Shown: positions 60,355 through 64,000 of the stretch, in pieces
How positions within the stretch are numbered: the stretch's first letter is position 1
Layout of the letters: the number at the start of each line of letters is the position of its first letter
Position numbers and translations under genes: made by a program
The notes under the pieces: generated by a model
What the model was told of the DNA's origin: nothing
Seen by the model: only the letters and a program-made list of their open reading frames with translations
Database searches by the model: none
DNA from: Choristoneura fumiferana
Lineage: Eukaryota > Arthropoda > Insecta > Lepidoptera > Tortricidae
Direction of reading: 5' to 3'
Assembly (NCBI RefSeq): GCF_025370935.1
Contig: NC_133500.1
Span: forward strand, 10,350,496-10,414,495
DNA length: 64,000 nucleotides

Positions 60355-60640
60355 AGCATGAATTTATTGAATCAGGCGTTACTTTGCGGAGGTCTATATC
60401 AATGAACTAAAATAATAACTTTGCTCACCCGCGACCTTATGATAGCTACGTTTATGCAAGATACCACCTCCACACTGTAAGAACACACACAAATCACACA
60501 AAGCCATCTATCACCGCCACCACACTACACTGACACGTTTCGAACTCAACCAGAGCTCGTCTTCAGAGCAGCACAACCGTACACCATGCTACCAGATGTT
60601 GATCTATAGATAACATCATATATGTTAGATGTTTAGTCTT
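60355..60640 (-). mobile_element. Family I repeat
   Basis: AATCAGGCGTTACTTTGCGG at the left, then CTTTGCTCACCCGCGACCTT, ATGATAGCTACG, CACACAAATCACACAAAGCC, ACACGTTTCGAACTCAACCA, CAACCGTACACCATGCTACC. The body is in reverse of the 56-kb copy, yet the same AATCAGGCG segment is at the left in both. Confidence 0.7.
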
Positions 60641-60661
60641 AAAGTTGTTTATGAAGCCAGA

Positions 60662-60715
60662 GATGAGTGGAAGGAGAAAGGGGAGGCCTTTGCGCAGCAG
60701 TGGGACACTGTATAG
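60662..60715 (+). mobile_element. RTE-like C-terminal scrap
   Basis: One frame reads DEWKEKGEAFAQQWDTV and stops: only the last 17 codons. Confidence 0.65.
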
Positions 60716-60944
60716 GCTATTAAAAAAAAGTATAGTTTAATAAGTTAACCGGAATTTCGGATGCCGGATGTCGTACGACGCGTGTCTACGCGCACGTGCA
60801 TAAAAGAGGTGCCCGAAAATGGGCCAGACGCTTTTGCTCATTTCCATCAGTTTATGGGTCGCACCGAGTTATGGCGTTCATAATTCCATGGTCACGTCAT
60901 GCTTGGTGACGAATGTTTTAATGTTTAATGTATTGCCTTTTTAG

Positions 60945-61034
60945 GGTTCAGTAGCCAAAACGGCAAAAACGGAACCCATAGTTTCGCTATGTTCCTCTTT
61001 CCATCTGTCCGTTAGTCCGCGGTTCAGCTTAGAG
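60945..61034 (+). mobile_element. Repeat K-like fragment
   Basis: TTTAGGGTTCAGTAGCCAAA, ACGGCAAAAACGGAACCCAT and TCTGTCCGTTAGTCCGCGG resemble the start of GGTTCCGTA-type repeats. Confidence 0.55.
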
Positions 61035-61039
61035 ACTTA

Positions 61040-61180
61040 GGGGCTGTTTCACCATCCATTGATTAGTGTTAAGTGACGGTTAAATGTGATGCCGTCTCCG
61101 TCTATTCGAACAAAACAAATAGAGACGGCATCACATTTAACCGTCACTTAACACTAATCAATGGATGGTGAAACAGCCCC
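61040..61180. mobile_element. Inverted-repeat element with TA duplication, intact
   Basis: GGGGCTGTTTCACCATCCAT, TGATTAGTGTTAAGTGACGG, TTAAATGTGATGCCGTCTCC and the exact mirror ending ATGGATGGTGAAACAGCCCC. Only about 25 bp (TCTATTCGAACAAAACAAAT) is unpaired. TA at 61038-61039 and 61181-61182 fits a TA-duplicating (Tc1/mariner-type) mechanism. Decayed relatives: 1195-1287 and 12962-13032. Confidence 0.9.
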
Positions 61181-61207
61181 TAAATATTAGAAAGCTATAA
61201 TCTTGCA

Positions 61208-61528
61208 GCTATAAGCTATAGCCGTGGTGGCCTAGTGGTTTGACCCATCGCCTCTCAAGCAGAGGGTCGTGGGTTCAAACCCCGGCTCGCACCTCTGAGT
61301 TTTTCGAAATTCATGTGCGGAGTTACATTTGAAATTTACCACGAGCTTTGCGGTGAAGGAAAACATCGTGAGGAAACCTGCACAAACTGCGAAGCAATTC
61401 AATGGTGTGTGTGAAGTTCCCAATCCGCACTGGGCCCGCGTGGGAACTATGGCCCAAGCCCTCTCATTCTGAGGGGAGGCCTGTGCCCTGCAGTGGGACG
61501 TATATAGGCTGGGATGATGATGATGATG
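61208..61528 (+). mobile_element. SINE-A, full length with target duplication
   Basis: A box TGGCCTAGTGG, B box GGTTCAAACCC, complete body and a (GAT)5-6 tail ending at about 61530. ATAATCTTGCA at 61197-61207 and 61529-61539 is an exact 11-bp duplication. This is the best SINE-A reference in the window. The minus frame 61232-61555 is a by-product. Confidence 0.9.
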
Positions 61529-61539
61529 ATAATCTTGCA

Positions 61540-62785
61540 TGGATATACGTAGCAATTATGCCGACAGTGATTAAATAAAATGAAAAAAAATTTTTTTTTT
61601 AGGGTACCTTTCAGTAACGTAAAGTGGGTTTGATCTTTCTTCTCTGCGGTTGTAAAGACGAGTTTTCGATACAGCGACCCGTTTGCGAACTATTCAACAG
61701 TAAAGTGCATTTTTTTATGGCCGGTGTAAAGTGATGAGATTTCAAAAATCGGTGCCCTGAGAGTCTTGCTGTCGAAGTACCCTTTCGCAGGCGAGAGTGT
61801 ACCAGAGCCATTATGTAGCCAAGGTAATTGGTACAAAAAGCAGAAAGGTTCAGCTAGGCCTATTACTGTCAGTGCTAAGGTCTCCATATCTGTGTCAGCT
61901 ATATAAGGGGATCTAGGCTTTCTGCGAATGCCTTTCAGGGTAGCTAGTGATGGCCTAGATCTGTCGATAACTGAGATATGTTTGTAGTAAATTTATTCAT
62001 TAATGCTAAATTGGTATTAAATATCTAAGCGTTCTCGTATGTCCCTGAATAATTTATTTTTATGCTCTAGTGCATAAAGTAAAATCCTCGTCTAAGACCA
62101 AGGTAATCAGGTGTCAACAGCCACAAACAAAAAAGTTTCTATATTTTGCCATAAAATAATATAGCAATGCGTAAAAATAAAAAGGTTCCTAGTAACTGAA
62201 CAATTGTTTCCACTGTTGCTATTTAATTTCCTCTCAATCCAAGTGAAAAGCAGAGTGTAAAACTCGAGCATTAAACCTATTTTCCCCTTGGCGTATCTAT
62301 CCACCCTCGCCGTACCGGCTCGGGTAGCTATACGAACGCCTCGGGTAAAATGGCTCGTTTTATGCTCTTGTTGTACAATCTACTATTGGTTTCTAAGTAT
62401 TTAATAGTTTACCTACTCTATTTTTACAAGCGTTTTCAATAAAAAGTCTCCAAGATTGTTTACGCTTTTTCAAATGCTGAAATAAAAGAAGTATTTATTT
62501 TTTATACTTCGTTTATTTTGACTACTTTAGAAGTAGATAAACTGTTCCTATAGCCAGTGGAGTGGTATAAACATTTACGTAAACGATCCGGAAATGAGAC
62601 TAGCGTGAGTTAGGTATGTCTTCGGGTGCAACTCTTTATAGTTAGTGTAGGTACTCAAGCTTTGCCATAGTTGTCTTCACTGACGTCACGTAAAAATTTA
62701 GACAACTCGACGGCAATCGAATTGTTACGGTGCCCCGCCACCTTACCAAGACCAAAGTTGGCTTCACTTTTTATAAGATGGTTCT
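61540..62785. other. No gene seen
   Basis: Several short antisense frames (61611-61811, 61690-61887, 62107-62304) without motifs. No recognised repeat; the second longest repeat-poor stretch. Confidence 0.4.
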
Positions 62786-62850
62786 TAACCCCCGACGCAA
62801 AAAGGTGTTATAAGTTTGAAAGGTGTTATGTGTGTGTGTTTTTATCGACA
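62786..62850 (+). mobile_element. Repeat H, 5' fragment
   Basis: TTAACCCCCGACGCAAAAAG, GTGTTATAAGTTTGAAAGG, GTGTGTGTG: the same start as 28521. Confidence 0.65.
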
Positions 62851-63092
62851 TTTAAACAACACTAGAGCAGCGTGGAAATCAAATAAACGTGAGTGCTTCT
62901 TGTCGTATATGGGTAAGTAAGTTTGTCGGGAGGCTATTGGCTATTTCCATTTATTTATTACTAGTGAAAGCTGCTAAAACCATTTTAGCTACTTGCATCA
63001 AACAATGTGGTATGCTGTCAATGTCATTTTACATTCATTTTTACTACAAATAGGGCTTATGATTAATCCAATCAAATCCAGTTGTTATTTAG

Positions 63093-63225
63093 AATAGAAT
63101 CAAGTTTATTCTGGAAATAGGCCATGCAGGGACATTAATTGTGTCTTTTTAAATCTAACGGTGCTTTCGTGATGACCACCGTTGGTAAGAAGAATATTCG
63201 TGCGCTGCAAAAAATGTGGTTAAAA
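63093..63225 (-). mobile_element. Family J 3' UTR, diverged
   Basis: AGAATCAAGTTTATTCTGG, AAATAGGCCATGCAGGGACA, TGGTAAGAAGAATATTCGTG, CGCTGCAAAAAATG: a decayed antisense J end. Confidence 0.6.
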
Positions 63226-63248
63226 GTATTTTAGTAAAGAAAGTTTAA

Positions 63249-63615
63249 ACTAGCGTTTACCCGCGGCTTCGAACGCGTAAATCATTACATACAGCGGTTG
63301 AATTGAAATTGCGGGATTTTATTAAGTAAATTCTTGTGGGAATTCCCTAAAATTACATCGTGTTTTTAATTGACGTTAAATTAAAACACCCATGCCAAAT
63401 TTCATGACTCTAAGCCCAGCGGTTGTTATTTAGATATTTTATCCCTATCCCGTGGAGATATCGAGATGAAAAGTATTCTATGTTTCAATCCAGGTTATAA
63501 AGTAACTTTTTGCCAAATTTCATCTAAATCCGTCTAGCTGTTTCAGCGTCAACAAGTAACAAACATACTCACTCACTCACTCACAAACTTTCACATTTAT
63601 AATATTAAGTAGGAA
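63249..63615 (+). mobile_element. Family G repeat, long form
   Basis: ACTAGCGTTTACCCGCGGCT, TATCCCTATCCCGTGGAGAT, ATCGAGATGAAAAGTATTCT, GCCAAATTTCATCTAAATCC, (ACTC)n at about 63570-63588 and CACATTTATAATATTAAGTA. Confidence 0.8.
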
Positions 63616-63701
63616 GTAGGTTGCTACTTGATCACAAAAAAAATCTCATTAAGTTTTAAGTCATTTGACGTCCAATTTGCATGTATTGTTTTGGTAGAGT
63701 T

Positions 63702-63855
63702 CATCATCATATCAGCCGTAGGACGTCCACTGATGGACATAGGACTTCTCCTCGTTGATCAACTCTGAGCCTATTTATAAGGCCTGTAGTGCACCACGTC
63801 TCAGATCCATATGTCATCACAGGTAACACACATTGGTTGAACACTCGTTTCGTTT
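63702..63855 (-). mobile_element. RTE-like remnant with deletion
   Basis: TCATCATCATATCAGCCGTA, GGACGTCCACTGATGGACAT then ACTCTGAGCCTATTTATAAG, CACGTCTCAGATCCATATGT, CATCACAGGTAACACACATT. The C-terminal module is present but about 300 bp between the two parts is deleted, as in 23389-23645. Confidence 0.7.
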
Positions 63856-64000
63856 ACTAAAGTCACTAGAGAAAAAAAAGTTTTTGCGAAAGTTATCACT
63901 GGCTGGTTAGAATTAGAACCAATGACAGCTACGTTCCTTTTTTAATTCCTATTAGAACTCCAAAACCGAGTTCCACATTTAGAAATGTGCGAACCGGCAT

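Overview
The window looks like nuclear DNA of a moth or butterfly (Lepidoptera). It is AT-rich and has no recognisable intact host gene. It is packed with interspersed repeats of lepidopteran type: tRNA-derived SINEs with ATG-repeat tails, 5'-truncated non-LTR retrotransposon ends, short elements ending in TTTATAATATTAGTA, palindromic non-autonomous DNA elements, and a short stretch of the insect telomere unit TTAGG. Species assignment is inference. Almost all long open frames are antisense or chance frames through these repeats.

Family labels used below (mine, for this window). SINE-A: tRNA-like head, about 300 bp, ends in a GATGAT tail. SINE-B: a second tRNA-like SINE ending in AAAAAGACTCC, three of whose five copies are fold-back structures. 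SINE-C: a third tRNA-like SINE, present as an inverted pair. RTE: non-LTR remnants encoding the C-terminal GRP..RW.D and GEA(F/Y)(V/A)QQW motifs. D: a non-LTR 3' end with the ACCATCAGG(A/T)GACCC motif. J: a non-LTR 3' UTR with GCGGCGCATTCTTCTTGG. G: elements ending in TTTATAATATTAGTA. E: a 125-bp palindromic element. F: a 350-380-bp element with long terminal inverted repeats. K, H, I, M: other dispersed repeats.

Layout. 0-7.5 kb: D, fold-back SINE-B, several reverse-transcriptase C-terminal remnants, and two clear nested insertions (one non-LTR fragment inside an RTE remnant with a 12-bp target duplication). 7.5-13 kb: E, G, SINE-A and J copies. 13-22.5 kb: RTE tails, a second fold-back SINE-B, and five inverted-repeat elements (15.8, 16.3, 18.1, 20.9, 21.6 kb). 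23.4-24.3 kb: an RTE remnant followed by a cluster of nine GCATGC hexamers. 25.5-29 kb: G, small palindromes, and an inverted-repeat element inside repeat H. 29.1-31.2 kb: the longest stretch without recognised repeats, the best place for a host promoter or 5' exon. 31.2-38.5 kb: G, a 1.4-kb inverted repeat (34.86-36.28 kb) with SINE-C heads facing inward, a SINE-A inside repeat K, and two abutting E copies. 38.8-46.4 kb: nested insertions, a GC-rich coding-like fragment, composite D elements. 47-54 kb: a 16-bp minisatellite, two more inverted-repeat elements, degraded SINE and LINE pieces. 54-64 kb: E, a third fold-back SINE-B inserted with a 12-bp target duplication into repeat I, RTE/LINE remnants, and a full-length SINE-A.

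There is no operon-like set of cooperating genes. The functional story is element on element: autonomous non-LTR elements, present only as 5'-truncated dead copies, supplied the machinery that moved the SINEs; the inverted-repeat elements would have depended on DNA transposases not encoded here. The strongest novel candidate is the recurrent fold-back SINE-B: three independent insertions, each with its own 12-15-bp target duplication, sharing one inversion endpoint.
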